DNA of 64,000 bases from Lasiosphaeria ovina (taxonomy: Eukaryota; Ascomycota; Sordariomycetes; Sordariales; Lasiosphaeriaceae). A program made the translations under genes and the position numbers. The notes under the pieces were generated by a model, which ran no database searches, had not been told where the DNA came from, and saw only the letters and a list, made by a program, of their open reading frames with translations. Positions 30,948-43,279 of this stretch are shown piece by piece. Every line of letters starts with the position of its first letter. Position 1 is the stretch's first letter. Location of the stretch: assembly GCA_033439765.1 (NCBI GenBank), contig JAULSN010000003.1:1488001-1552000 (forward strand), written 5' to 3'.

Positions 30948-32568
30948 CTTTGCAGGAAGAAAGAGGCACGAAGCCGGTCAGTGTTGGTGTGAATCACAAG
31001 CACGTCACTGTTCTACCATGTTCTTTTTCTCTCCTTTTCTTAGAGTAAAAATTGGAGGGGGATTGATTGATTGATTGAGTGATTGATTGATCGGGGGCGA
31101 GGTTTCCTAGGTTAAAAGTGTAAAGACGGGCGTCTTATTTGGAAGGACCTCACTACGCTGGTGAGCGTGAGCTTTGCGTGGAGAGGATGAGATGACTTGG
31201 ACGGCTTGCACCTTGGTCGTAAAGCTGGCAAGGTTAGTTGTTGTAGACCCCCATCCCGGTTCAATTTGTTCCACATGGCCGCCACAATGCTGGGGATGAT
31301 GTGCCCAGCTTATACCTACTTATGTATACCTTACTTCCGACCATCGGAGCTACAAGATTGAACAACGCCTAAAATTTTTGTGGAAGGAAACAGAAACGTC
31401 GTGGGTTTACGATCAACGTATTCGACCTACTAGTACATCGCGCTGTCTAAAATACCCGACCTAAGACGCCGCTGCCCTATTACACAAATTAATCAACATG
31501 TGGAAATAGCTCGTGCCTTTAGAAAATAAGCTACCTGGCAAGTCAGGAAGGAGTCGCTGAACGGTGCCTCCGGCGGCCCTCCGGGGGCGCCTGCGGCGGG
31601 CTGCTCGCAAGCTCGGTATTCCACGGCTTAAGGAGTCCGAGGTTTATCCGATTGACCAATTCCCACCTCCCATTTTGACACGGACGTAAACTGGCCAATC
31701 AGCGTTCGAAAAACATTCGGCACCCTCACGGTATTATAGAATACAGCCTCTCTACGCCACCTCCGGCTCGCAAGCTCGCCTACGGTGGCTCCGTTCAGCT
31801 GAATAAGTTGAAGATTTATCCACCTCAGGTCAAAAGGTTCATCGAAACCTCCAAGTAATGACAGGACCCAGGTAGGTAGGTACTGTACGGGTACCTACCA
31901 CCTAGTGTAGGTGGATACCCTACATTACCTGGTACCTTACCTTACTCATTGCGTAAGGTACCTGAGGCACCTGTCCAAGCTAAGGTACATGTACATACAT
32001 GCTGTACTCCGTACCTTACCTGCCTTGGCATCTGGGGGTAGGTTCCCGCCCCTGCCTGTCCTCTCGCATTGCGCGAACGAGTGACTTTCAGCGGGTATTT
32101 TTTTCTAGACTTGCACCTTTGTTGTGAATGGGCAATAATTTCAAGATTCCTATTAGTACTCAGTTTGTTGCGGCGAGAAGGGAACGAGCAAGGGAAAGCT
32201 TCTGTCGATCTCAATTGAGTGTTTTGGAATTCTTCAGTATATCAAATGTCAATGCACCAAAACAGCCAAATCTTGAGGCAGTTCTAATCACTACCTGGAG
32301 CTACTTAGGTGCCTAGATACCTACCCATGTAGGTAAGGTAGGTAAGGTAGTCAATGAGGAGAAAGGCGGTTCACACATCGGACGCAACTCGCTGTACTAG
32401 TCTGTATATATATACGGATTGATCTACCGTCCCAAAATGCCACTTGAGCTTCTCGAAGAGTTCCTCTTATAAATCATTGGTCATTCGTCGGCCATTTAAT
32501 AAAAGCTCAACCCCGTCACGCTGGATCACACGTCAATGCTCTACGCCATATAAAACAAATGATTGCCG
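30948..32568. other. intergenic DNA with repeat patches
   Basis: 1.6 kb between the cystathionine gamma-synthase start and the 3' end of the glyoxalase-fold gene. It holds the cystathionine gamma-synthase promoter (with a GATT repeat run near 31058-31090), a candidate inverted-repeat element (31556-31799), and AGGTAGGTA/ACCTACC-rich patches at about 31871-32025 and 32310-32350. No ORF is credible. Confidence 0.5.
31556..31799. repeat. candidate MITE-like inverted-repeat element
   Basis: The ends are imperfect inverted repeats: GCTGAACGGTGCCTCCG at the left and the reverse complement of GCTGAACGGAGCCACCG at the right (15 of 17 match). Both ends also carry CTCGCAAGCTCG just inside. Length is 244 bp with no coding capacity. 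No target-site duplication was recognised, so mobility is unproven. Confidence 0.4.
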
Positions 32569-34116
32569 TCAATAATACGACCGGCCACTACGACGGCTGC
32601 TACCAATGCAGCTAATACTATCGTCGGGCCCGATGCTACCCGTATCGTCGTCGCCATCCTCGCCGTCGTCATATCTTGCGTTGCTGCTACCTACACCGCT
32701 GGGAGGGAGCGGATAGTGCCACGGAGAGAGATAAGAACCGGCTCGACCAAAAGCCTGAGTGTTTGGCTGGTCGCCGCCAACCAGAAAAGTCGTGGTTGTC
32801 GCCCGACTCCCCGCCGTCCTCGAGCGTGACCGTGTCACAGTGTGTGATGGCGTGACTGGTGCTGGCTCCGCCGGTGGTGGGGCGCGGATAGTGCTCGATG
32901 ATCGATGGCTTCTTGCCGACACGTAACTCTCTCTCTCAGGAGTGTCGTATGTGTAGCTACGCTGCACTATTGGAGGATGATGTTTGGAGCTTCTGGAGGG
33001 GCTCAGATAGCTACGGTGCTCGGTCTCAGCCAAGATGAGAGGTTGTCTATTCGTGGCAGCTTCACTCCGGGGGCGGAGGTACGTACGCGACCGCAAGGAC
33101 GAGTGACGGCTCCGCGTGCCATCATACATGTAATCGGCCACTCCATCCTTCGACGGCCGGCCGGCCTGACTGTACCGAGTGATGAACTCTGGAGGAGCCC
33201 GGTACTCAACCCTGGATGCGTACTCGCGGGTCCCGTTGGCGACGCGCTCGGCCTCGACAAACTGGCCCCTGCGTTCGGGGTATTGATCCGGAAATGTGGC
33301 ATGACGGGAGAAGGAGGGCACGTCAAATTCTTGACGGGGAGCCCGGCTGCGGGCGTTTCTCACCATGCCATAGGTGAATGCGGCACCAGCAGCAGCACCA
33401 AGAAGCGTTCCAACAACAGCGCCGGCGCTCAGGCCGTGCGAGTTTTCACGAGGTGAGGCACTGGATTCGTAGACGGGAGAATCGGCCGTGAAGCTACGCC
33501 GTAGGGCAGGATAGGGCTCGTCTTCCGGGTAGGAAGCGCGGACACGGCGGGAGCCAGAGCGCGGAGCGTCGCTCAAGGCAGAATCGGGGCCGACGGAGCT
33601 AGCAACGTCATAGTTCCAGTGCAGAATGCGGCTTGCTTCCTCCTTTGTCGAATTGGTCGCCCGAAGAGTAGAGCCGGCGTAGTGAGAAGGATAGTTGACG
33701 GGAGGACGATAGACGATCTCCATGGTGTTGCCGTCGAAGTCGGTAATTTTCACCCGCGTCTCACCGCCGGGGCCGATAGAACGGCGGGCCGATGGGCCTG
33801 CACGGGCTTCAAACGGGTGGCGTAAACTAGGCTCCCGTGTGTCGGGATTGGCCCGCGCGGCAAAGGCGAAGGCGTCGTCGGCCGAGTCAGCCGAGGGTGC
33901 GCTGAGGGTGATACGTGAGAGCCGCAAGGGCTGCTCGCTGCTCGCTGCCACCTGTCGGATCCGGAAAACAGGCGGTTCCCGCAGCGAGGTGCCGTAGTTG
34001 ATCGATGGCAATGGCCCGTCTTCCGTCGACAGGTAGCGCAGGCCCAGGGGCTGAACGATGGCCGCATAAAAGGATGAGGACGACGGGAGGTGCCCGACCT
34101 CGAGTGAGGGAAGCAT
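32569..34116 (-). CDS. glyoxalase-fold (VOC) protein with disordered tail and glycine zipper
   Basis: About 515 residues, one exon as read. The N-terminal part (SFYAAIVQPLGLRYLS through ITDFDGNTMEIVYRPP at about 1-160) resembles a vicinal-oxygen-chelate/glyoxalase-like domain, though the typical first metal ligand is not seen, so catalysis is not claimed. Then comes a long Arg/Ser-rich disordered region containing a Gly/Ala segment (HGLSAGAVVGTLLGAAAGAA) that looks like a glycine-zipper or membrane-associated helix. The end is acidic followed by SSRRSGRSYY. The start is the ATG at 34116; an open frame continues upstream to 34170 with no ATG, and an additional 5' exon (which could supply the missing VOC start) is possible. 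Function unknown. Confidence 0.6.
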   Translation of the reverse strand: MLPSLEVGHLPSSSSFYAAIVQPLGLRYLSTEDGPLPSINYGTSLREPPVFRIRQVAASSEQPLRLSRITLSAPSADSADDAFAFAARANPDTREPSLRHPFEARAGPSARRSIGPGGETRVKITDFDGNTMEIVYRPPVNYPSHYAGSTLRATNSTKEEASRILHWNYDVASSVGPDSALSDAPRSGSRRVRASYPEDEPYPALRRSFTADSPVYESSASPRENSHGLSAGAVVGTLLGAAAGAAFTYGMVRNARSRAPRQEFDVPSFSRHATFPDQYPERRGQFVEAERVANGTREYASRVEYRAPPEFITRYSQAGRPSKDGVADYMYDGTRSRHSSLRSRTYLRPRSEAATNRQPLILAETEHRSYLSPSRSSKHHPPIVQRSYTYDTPERESYVSARSHRSSSTIRAPPPAEPAPVTPSHTVTRSRSRTAGSRATTTTFLVGGDQPNTQAFGRAGSYLSPWHYPLPPSGVGSSNARYDDGEDGDDDTGSIGPDDSISCIGSSRRSGRSYY

Positions 34117-36401
34117 CAGGGTCAATATAGGTTCCCCAGTGTGACTACCGTGCAGGGAATCACACACCACAGCCTTGGGCGCAACGTAGTGTGTATGTAT
34201 TCCTCCTCAGTGCTCGATACAGTACGTAGGTAGCTTGCGGTACGGATAAGTCTTGAGGGGGCGGGAGGAATGATTTGGGGCGCTGTGGCGCGAGAGAACA
34301 AAGCCGACAGGGGTCCTGTTGTGAGGAGGGCGCAAGCAACGCCACCCCGGTTGACGCTGGGCACGCCGATGCGAATGACTGCTCAGCTGAGGTGCGCAAT
34401 GAAGGGAGGGGGTTGGGGGATAGTAGTTTCTGTCTCCCGAGGCCCTCGCTAGTAAGAAGACTGGACAGGTGAGGAAGGGCAGTTTCGTTTTTTTGCAACC
34501 AGACTGCGACTCTTTGTTTTCGCCTGCTGCAGTGTTGCTGGTGTTGTATGGAATGGAGGAAGCAGGGCGGAACTATCAAGGGAGATGGGGGTGGTGGGCA
34601 CCTGGCGATGCCCAACTTGACCTTAAATTATTCATTGGGTATTCAACGAACCTTGCCCAACCTTACTCACTCAGGGCAGGGCAGGCTAACCCTGGCGATC
34701 AGCTCGGGAGGGACACTTTAACAACCCTTCTGGCTGGGGGTTTCACTGTGATTGTGTCCTGTGGCGGGGATCCAAATAAAACGCAAGAACAGCAAGCAAG
34801 GCGTGTATGTGTACCAGGTACATACATACGTGGAGGTTGCCAAGATAGGTAGGTCACCGTAACCTGAGGATGTTGTCGGCTGACGCCTAAGCCGGGCTCA
34901 GCCAGGCAGAGAGGCTACTTTTACCGCATCCCCATACGATGTGCCTGGAAGCAGCCCAAGCGCCCTACACTACCTAGACACTTGTACCGACGGGAGCTGC
35001 GTGTCGTGTGTTGTCGACCTCCTTTGCCTGCGAGCGCCTGCTAACCTAACGTCGGCTTGCGCTCAAATGCATGTCGACGCTCTTCGACGGGAGCTACCCG
35101 ATTCTGGAATTCCGGACAAGAAAACAAATCCTAGTCCTGCTCTCTAGAAACGTGCCAGGTCCCTCTTAGCAAACGCAAAGCAGAAGCTGTTTCCCACCAA
35201 GAGAGACGCTGGCAGGTAGTCAGTGTGACCTGGCAAGATTATTGCGAGTTGGCGCAATGGGCCAGGTCCATGGAGGGGTCTCTGGCAGCTGGCTGCCGCG
35301 CTGGTGATTGGTCGTGTGACGAACGGATCGGTTACAGAGCAACACATGCAGGCAGGCCTGGGTGAGGCCGCCTCCCAGGAAAATGTTTGGTGCTGGGAAC
35401 AATCCCAAGCGTTGAGCCAATTGAAAGTGTCTGTTTCTGTATCACAGTCACATCTCGATTCTCGACCGTTGCCCCTCCGTTCCTCGATTGTAATGGGGCT
35501 GTCCTAAGTGCTATCGCAAGATAATTGATGTATTTGCCCTTGATGGCTGAGAACACCGAAGCTATGGGTGTAAAATTAATACGGCTAGATGGGGTTGAGG
35601 GACTTCATTACTGCCTGCTATCGGTCGTTTATCGTATATGAAGTGATCGATTCCGATGCTGACCTAGGCCGAATTTGGTGAGTGCACGCAGTCGTACTAT
35701 GACACGGAAATTCTCGTTAATCCCGAGGTTGGGGTATTGACGACCTCACTTGATCCCTGGATCCTCATGGGGTGTAAGAAGCTAAGCCGAGACATGTATT
35801 CGCATGGTGAAGCCAGCAGGCGGCACGGCAAATAATTACAGGCCCTTCGTATCTACTAACCCGACCGACAGTAATGGACCTAGTGGCCGGATTGAAAACT
35901 ACCAACATTTCCCCACCCCGTGCATCTTGTGGCATTTCGGTCAAGGTTGTAAAATAGATGGGAAAAGATACCCGATCCCAGGGTTTGCTCAATGGTTTTA
36001 AGTAAAATATAGGCACTCCTCCTGAAGCTGCCTCTTCGGTAAAGGGCAAGTACCAAGATTGGGAATAGCCGGGTGGGCTCGGAACCGTTGGTAGACAAAA
36101 GAAAGGGGAAGGCGGGCCAAGTTGAAGTGGCACCACGAAGACGACGAAAGCGTCTTGGATCCGTTGTTGAACGCCCCATGTTTTGGTTGCAAAAACACCG
36201 ACAGCGCAAGCACAGACGACCCAAGTTCCGGAAGCCAGAGGCTGTTGACCGCGATGTTGTGATCACGAAACAGACCAAGGCAACCGCACCTCTCCCACAG
36301 AGTGAGGCACACTGATCTTCCAGCCGAACTCCCTTCCCCGCTGGTACCGACACCAGCGACTCCAGTGTTTCTTCGCACATCGACAATGCCGACAGCATCG
36401 T
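34117..36401. other. intergenic, no gene recognised
   Basis: 2.3 kb without a believable gene. Plus and minus frames up to about 170 codons exist, but none shows domain-like sequence, and each overlaps frames of equal length on the other strand. GTACATACATACG near 34820 belongs to the short AT/GT words common in this genome. A long promoter or an unrecognised non-coding transcript is possible. Confidence 0.4.
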
Positions 36402-37343
36402 CTAGAGAATGTCCCACGAGTCCTCGGCAGCGTGGCAGAACTTGCTGCACGCGACGCTGGCAGATAGACTGTAGTTGCTGATCGAGATCTTCTCATCCAC
36501 ATATCCATCCGCGAAGTTGTCTTCGCCTTTGGCCATGGCGCCAACAAAAACGCAGATGCTCTCGTTGGGCCCAAGAGTGTCGATGTACTCGCGGACTCTC
36601 ACGACGGGAGCGTCGAAGCTGAGCGTTATCTTCCGGCAGTTGGGGGGAAGATGATCGGTGATTGGGTTTTGGATGACCTTCAGAAGCTTCTCTTGCGAGT
36701 TCGTGCCTTTGATGGAGAGGCGATGCAGAAGCTGAACCATCAAGCCAGCGAACCGCTTGAAGGTTCGGGGGATGCGGACCGATGGCGATACCTCGATCAA
36801 CACACCCTTGGCCGTCTGAATGTATATTTGCAACTTTCCTGCCTTGTTGACCGGTGAGTCGAGGAGAGTGAGCAAGCACTACAGGGACAAGAATTTAACC
36901 GTCAGCAGATGCGCCAGCATGTTGAATGCAGACTTTGTTCATCCAACCTGATGTGTAATATCCGGCCGGGCGTCGCTAATGTCCCGGTTCATCTTGCGCA
37001 TCACGCCTATGTGCTCGTCGCTGTTGAGCAATGAGTACTTGTCCTCTCGCTGCGCGCCCATGCGGCTGGCTCCGCCGTGTGAGGCTTTGTAAGTTTCGAG
37101 GCTGGCATTCGAGAGAACGACGATAAGTCGTTTCGTGTCCTTGTCAGTTGGGGCAATTGCGACGTGCTGCTCGGCCACCAACTGCGGCAATGCCGGAGGA
37201 GGAAGCGACTGGGTACCTGTCATTACGTAATCCATGTCAGAGGTTGTCGATATTGTCTGTCCAACAGGTTGGTACGGCTGGTTGCAAAGAAGAGCTTCGA
37301 ATGGCCCCGGCACATGCAATTCCTTCAAAGTGGGGTTGGCCAT
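36402..37343 (-). CDS. EMG1: rRNA pseudouridine N1-methyltransferase EMG1/NEP1
   Basis: Methylates a hypermodified pseudouridine of 18S rRNA and is needed for small-subunit assembly in the nucleolus (SPOUT fold). Exons 36948-37343 and 36402-36878 join in frame to about 290 residues. Strong family text: [116 protein letters not shown] and the end [20 protein letters not shown]. The start used is MANPTLKEL. An open frame continues upstream to an acceptor at 37370, but the only upstream short exon (ATG at 37623, donor after 37584) does not join in the right phase, so the true 5' end is unresolved. Confidence 0.9.
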
Positions 37344-40183
37344 TGCCTCAAGGTTTTGCCCCTCGAGACCCTATTCGCTGCCTTCTTTCTTGCCTCCACA
37401 AACATATGCCAAAGGTTTGACCAACGACTGGCCTTTCCCGACACAAGAGACAGGCCAGCCTTTTGAGATCGACCGTACAGAAATACGGCACAAACTCGGA
37501 TTTAGACAAAAATGTAGGCGTTGAATGGCGGGAGATGTGGGCGCCGTCAGGCGGGAAATAAGGTTTTGCAACTCAAGACTTACGTGGCCGTTTGCCTGCT
37601 CGGTATTCTGGAGACGAGGACATCTTGGAGGGAGCTGTGGGTTGATGTGGATGTCAGACTTCAGTCGATCAGGAAGCGCGGCCGAAGACTGGGCCGAAGA
37701 CAATCCGCGGGACTTGAACGTCTTAAAGAGGAGCGAGTGAGAAATATCAATTGACTTCAGCGACAAGGTGACAGTGTCCTTGGGTCGGGTAGAATCTTTT
37801 AGCAGGCAATTGGCGGTGAAGACAAGAGGGGCGGGAGAATGAAAATGCCAGGTCTGGACAAAAAATGGGGGTGGGGAGGATGGGGATGGGGGTATTTAGG
37901 TATGTACTTGCGTATTAAATAAGATACGGTGGTTGATGCCAAGCCCGATCAAAGATCGGTTATGTGCCTGTAAACTATGTCCGACTCCGAATCCGTAGGT
38001 AGTACCTCAATTGGGATGGGACCGGAGTCCGGGCTGGCTGTCGGCGATGCTGACACGGAACCCCTCTGAGAGACCCGGTTTGGCACAGACCTCATAGGCA
38101 TAAATTGGCTCAATTGACTCTGATCGCAGCAAATGTTTGGGCGATACTCTGTATCTACGGTATGTTGGATTCCCGGGAGACGTCTTTTCTGCAGCAAGCT
38201 CTCCGACAACAATTCTAGAGCAAACGTAATGATAGAGATGTACGAACACAGACTTTGTTCCCAGTTGCAACCATTGAACCCCCGCATCACAAAATTACGT
38301 TTCAATCTGAGGGCCCTCCGCATGAGGCAACTGAGGTGTGTTTTCGCAGCGACCCAAACCTACCATGCTCCGGATTTCAACATATCTAGGTAGGCAGTTA
38401 CAGTACTTCAATTAGTAGCTTCTACAACGTACCTACCTTACCTAGGTAAGGGCAGTGACGCCGCGTTAGCGGTACACTTTATGGCCGCTTTATTCGAATG
38501 TATTCGTTCAAGGTGTCCAATTTCTTTATCCTAATTGGTAGTAATGGACGGCCTTGGGACCTTCACCTCATCCGGGCATTGCCCTTCCTTCCTACTTGGG
38601 CCTAGTAGGTACTTATCATCTCGGGGTTACTGGACCCAGCTGCCTCTTGGACCTACACTATCGGCAAAAGGTCGGGAGTTAACTGAACACGAAACATGTT
38701 TCGCCACCCCGGGCCATCGGAGGAGACTGGTCGTAAAACTCTGGGCTTCTAGCCCCGCGTCTTTTCTACGACAAACGTTGGTTATTATACCTGGGATATC
38801 GCCTTGAATCTGCCGCTCTACCGAATAATCGCCTGGTGCAGGTGTAGATAACGAACGGCTCGTAATGGGGCTGGGTTTAAATTATTGTCAGCTGTGGATC
38901 CAATTTTTGGTGGTCAAGTTTTGTTGCGGCCGGGCCGGCGGTCGGGCCGGCGGACGGTCGGCCGGGAGCTAGAGCCCGTTGCAAGTTTCCAACACCTCTC
39001 GTTTCGCGTCCACGCAATAAAACGCGCAGAATCCCACTCGGACCCTGTGCCGGGCGACCGCTTTGGTTGGATGTACTGTATGGTAAGGCCGGCCACGATG
39101 AAGCTTTCCCCGCAGCCACCGAGGCTCGTGCCCACAGTCTGCGGCCAATCCTCCCACGTGGGCCCTCATTTTCCGGTATTTCGTTGCCCCTTCCTTCGGA
39201 TCTGTCAGGGCTGAGGCCGGCATGAAAAAGACCAGCCACCTGAGCATAAGACCTGGTGGCATATCGTCACAGAAGCTTATCCTGAAGCCCGTCGGATCCC
39301 CTGTGGGCTGCAATATGAACCCCCTATCCCCCCCGCGGGACTCTATTTGGTTGCTTTCCAGCCATCGGTCGCTCTCCATCGGGATCCCTTCGCAAAGTTG
39401 ATACTTTGGAGGCCTGGGCAGAGCCATCCGTCGGGAAGCCATTGAGCCGGCACAATTGGCCCACCCCCAGGGCCGAGACCACCTCAGACGACACACTATG
39501 CTGAAGCTGGCCGAGATGCAGACTCGGGACTCCTCGGCGCTGAGGTGACTGATGGCGCTACAGTCCTCTCTGTCCGCGCCTTGCTAGTCTTCCCACCTAC
39601 TTCCATTCTTCCCCCGAGAGCCCCTTTGAGGCGTCCATGTTCGGATCAGATGAGCCGCCATGTCAGATTATCTGGCGCCCCTTGGCCGCCGGCCGTCTCA
39701 TTTGTACGTTCCCTTTTATCAACCAAAATACGCCTCCGAGACTTCGACTTCATCTTCGCTGTACTGCGCTTCCCCTGCGACGTACTGTTCCTTGCGGCCC
39801 GTTTCAACAGCTCCATATGGCGCTGGATCGCCTGTCTTTCACTCAAGGCCCCGACACAGCCGCCCGGCAGCACCGAGTGGAGATAAGTAGTCTCCCCTTG
39901 CCAGCTCCCATGCTGTGGCGTCTACACTCTTAGCACCCTTATAGACTCGCCCATCGCCTTTGTGCCAAGAAGTTTTCTTGGCCGTCTCCTACCACTGTCA
40001 TTTTCGCTCTCGCTCGCAACTCTGCGCCCCGGCTTGCCGGCCCAAGATAATATCGCATCGAACATACACCTGTCTGGTGCACCACGCCCATATTTACTCG
40101 CGGGATTTCTACCTTGTAGGTTAGGGTCCTGGCTTTTCTAATCTAGACTCCGGCCTTTTTGCCTCACCAGTGTACACGACATA
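37344..40183. other. intergenic, EMG1 5' region and promoter of secreted gene
   Basis: 2.8 kb. The right part should hold the EMG1 5' exons and promoter (37,344-37,800) and the long leader of the gene at 40184. It contains an ACCTTACCTAGGTAAGG patch at about 38388-38450 and a GGCCGG-rich island near 38931-38969. No further gene recognised. Confidence 0.4.
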
Positions 40184-41310
40184 ATGAACATTAAATCACT
40201 TCTCGCGGCTGCGTCGCTCTTTACTCTTGCCCTCGTACAGGCCCAGAACAACAATGATGCGGGAGGGACTACGCTGGACCCGTCGGTTGTACAGGCCGGT
40301 TCAGGCGTTGATGGGCTGAACTCTCTTGGTGTCGATGCAGGTCAGACGGCTTCGCTGACCTCGAACAACAATTTCATCAACTTTTGCAAGGGCAAGACCC
40401 TCACCAATGGCTTCCAGAATACAGCGGGATCTTGCAATGGCATCGGTATGTCAACACTCACGCTGACTGGCTGGATATGTGCTGACCTGGTTGTAAATCA
40501 GTCATGGGCCAGATCCCCGCAAAGAGCAACATGGTCACTTGCGTGATCACGAACCCTCAGAATGGCGCATCCGTTGAGTCGGGCCAGACCTTTAATATCA
40601 CCGTTCAGGTCCTGAACCTGAACCCTGGGTCCTTTACCAATGCCGCCGCTACCTACTATGCGGCCCCCCAGGTAGTAAATCCAAACGGTAACGTCGAGGG
40701 ACATACTCACGTTACCGTCCAAGATACGGGCAGTAATTTAAACCCTACGCAACCGATGGACCCCACTGTATTTGCCTTCTTCAAGGGAATCAACGACAAG
40801 GGCAACGGCGCCGGCACTCTTTCAGCCGTCGTGACGGGGGGGCTTCCAGCCGGCAACTACCGTGTTTGCACCCTGACATCTGCTTCTAACCACCAGCCGG
40901 TGGTCATGCCCGTAGCCCAGCGGGGTGCCCAGGACGACTGCGTCAGATTCACTGTGACCGGCAACGGCAAGACTGTGAATGATGCCGCAAGTGACGGTGC
41001 AAAGGGCAAAGCCACCGCAGCGCAGATTGCGCAGGCTATTACTCTTGGTCCCGGTGCTCCTAACCCGGGTGGAAAAGTAAACGCTGGACAGGCTGCCAAT
41101 GCAAATGGAAACGCAAACTCGACCGCCGCTGCTACCGACGGAAACGACGGCAACGGCAAGGGTAAGGGCAAGGGGAACAACGGGAAGGGGAACGACGACA
41201 ACAACGACGGCAATGGCAATGATCAAAACGGTGAAGGGAAGGGTCAAGGCAAGGCATCGCGTCTCGCACGTCTCGTACGCCTAGCAAGGCGCCGCCAGTT
41301 GGTTTTTTAA
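40184..41310 (+). CDS. secreted protein of a conserved fungal family
   Basis: Exons 40184-40445 and 40502-41310 join in frame to 356 residues. A clear signal peptide (MNIKSLLAAASLFTLALVQA, cleavage likely after AQA/LVQA) precedes QNNNDAGGTTLDPS. The middle (FINFCKGKTLTNGF, GHTHVTVQDTGSNL, FAFFKGINDKGNG, NYRVCTLTSASNHQPVVMPV, DDCVRFTV) is the conserved core of a widespread ascomycete extracellular family with five cysteines in the core. Some database entries of this family have carried the misleading name ribosomal protein S17; nothing here supports that. Unusually the C-terminus is a Gly/Asn/Lys/Asp-rich repeat followed by a basic amphipathic-looking end, RLARLVRLARRRQLVF. Role unknown; a cell-wall or surface function is inferred. 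Confidence 0.75.
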
Positions 41311-43279
41311 AATGACGCCTTGGGATTGGACTGCGAAATATTGTTGACAGCATCGGCTCTATTTCTGTGCCATTCTGTGGAGTGTTTTAATGTTGCAGTC
41401 TTTTTCTGGGGGTTGTCGGAGGAATAATTGTAGAGGGGAGGTGATCTTACCTTCGTCATGCCCATTGGATTCCGAAAAGGGTCGTGGCCACTTTCAACTA
41501 ACTTATTCCTTGTCATGTTTTTCTTTTATTTCTTTTCTTGCACTTTTTATTTCTTCCGTTACACATTAACCCCTTCCCCTTTCATACCCTCTCGACTGGT
41601 TATGCTGGGCACCACCAGTGTGCAAGTGTTGGGAGGCTTTTTTTTTTCCTCTCTCGCGGCTATGTATGCCAAAATAGAGCAAGTCTTAAACCATAATGTT
41701 GAAACTTCGTACAACACTTTGTTGAGGCCGAACAGACCCCGAAACTGTTCCACGACCCTCCCTGGTTCACTGGGGACGAGGGCTTCAGGTTGTTGCGTGT
41801 TATATATATATACACCTGAGGTTGTTTGGGATTCAGCTAGGTAGCAGAACAAGTCTAGCAGAGCATACATGAGCTTCGGTTCGTACTAGTTCTTTACCAA
41901 CAAAGGCGGATACCTAGCCATTTTCGTGTAAGGCACTTGCAGCTAAGATAGGTAGGTAATTTACTACACGGATACACGATAAGCTGGCCGGCCCGGCTAG
42001 TTACTTCTTATCCGAGAAGGGCATCATGTCGCAGTTACACCATGTACAAAGCCAGAGCCGGGAGCCGGGAGCCGGGAATACATGTTGAATAGAGAAGCTC
42101 CGCAATTGTCCCAACATGTTTACTCCAACGCAGTGGGCGACTACCTGTCAAAGAGCAAAGCAGGGGATCCGTCCTTACATACGGATCATAATGCCAGAGA
42201 AGCAATACCATTGACAAAAACAGGTATAGTACTAGTAGATTTAATCTCGATCACGCAGATAGTTGACACATCACCCATCGAAGAAGTGGTACACGTCGCA
42301 ACGCAAGAATACGTCATAGGCTCCACAAAACGGGAACCTGGAACTTGGTAGTTTCGCAGCCAGCGAGAAACCGGACGTCACATTTTCCTAGTCGCAGCCC
42401 CAACAACGGACGAACGCATCCGTGATAAATGGCAGATAACAAAAAGTAAGAATAATAAAAATCAACGATATGATAACTTTAATGTAATGAAGGCAGAGAC
42501 TGATTGAGGGCCGCTGCTGGTTAACACCTTCCCCAGCATATCGGCACAGTACAATACATACATGCACCTGGCATGATCTTGTTCTGGAGGCGAGGGCGGA
42601 GAATATTAGGCCTCATGAGAAGAGGCAAGAACCACAATAAGCCCAAGAAAACAACGGAAGTACATTCTCCAAGCATAGTACCATGTATAAATGTACCTTA
42701 CATACTTAAACCTGGTTCTGTTGTGCTGCCTGCACTGCCTGTGGCACTTGTACAGTACGAATACTGTACACGTCTATTAGTATTGAATGGCGGGGTGGCC
42801 GGGCTACACTGTCACACAGGACCCCGGATCGTTCCTCGGGCCCTTATTACCTACCCAACTAAATAGTACTGTACCTACCTTACCTAGTTCTAGGGTCAGA
42901 ACCAAAAGCCAAGAACAATCCGGGAGTGCGCAGTGACGACAACAAAGCGAAGGGGTCCCCGTCAATCTTGCCAACCACCTGAACAATTAATTACCCCTCC
43001 GACACCGCTCTTTCCTCCACGACGACACAACTCAAAATCCTCCACGTCTCGAGGAGACGTACAAAAGTGACGAGGACAACGAGAACACTCTGCTACGTAC
43101 AAGGTTGCACCTGCTGTATGTGCCCATCCTTATCTCCCTAGAACGATATTAATTGCCTCGAAGGCCACCTTCTCCAACATCCATGGTTCGAAATTCCGAG
43201 CTAACAAAGAGCCCAGCAAACCTAACTTCTTCTACTTTATTAAAGCAAATGCTGCTACTAATGTGCGTCAGCATCAATA
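41311..43279. other. intergenic, no gene recognised
   Basis: 2 kb after the secreted gene and before the SLM-like gene, probably a 3' UTR and a promoter. Contains ACCTACCTTACCTAG near 42872-42890 and TACATACATG-type words near 42550. The 89-codon frame at 42082-42351 has no recognisable features. Confidence 0.4.

Noticed and set aside
37371..37766. Open frame upstream of EMG1 without an ATG
   Set aside because: It joins EMG1 in phase but has no start codon, so it cannot be taken as the EMG1 N-terminus without transcript data.
40822..41247. Val-rich minus-strand frames over the secreted gene
   Set aside because: Shadow of the Gly/Asn/Lys-rich C-terminal repeat of the plus-strand gene.
42082..42351. 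89-codon plus-strand frame
   Set aside because: No family resemblance or supporting splice sites; kept as intergenic.
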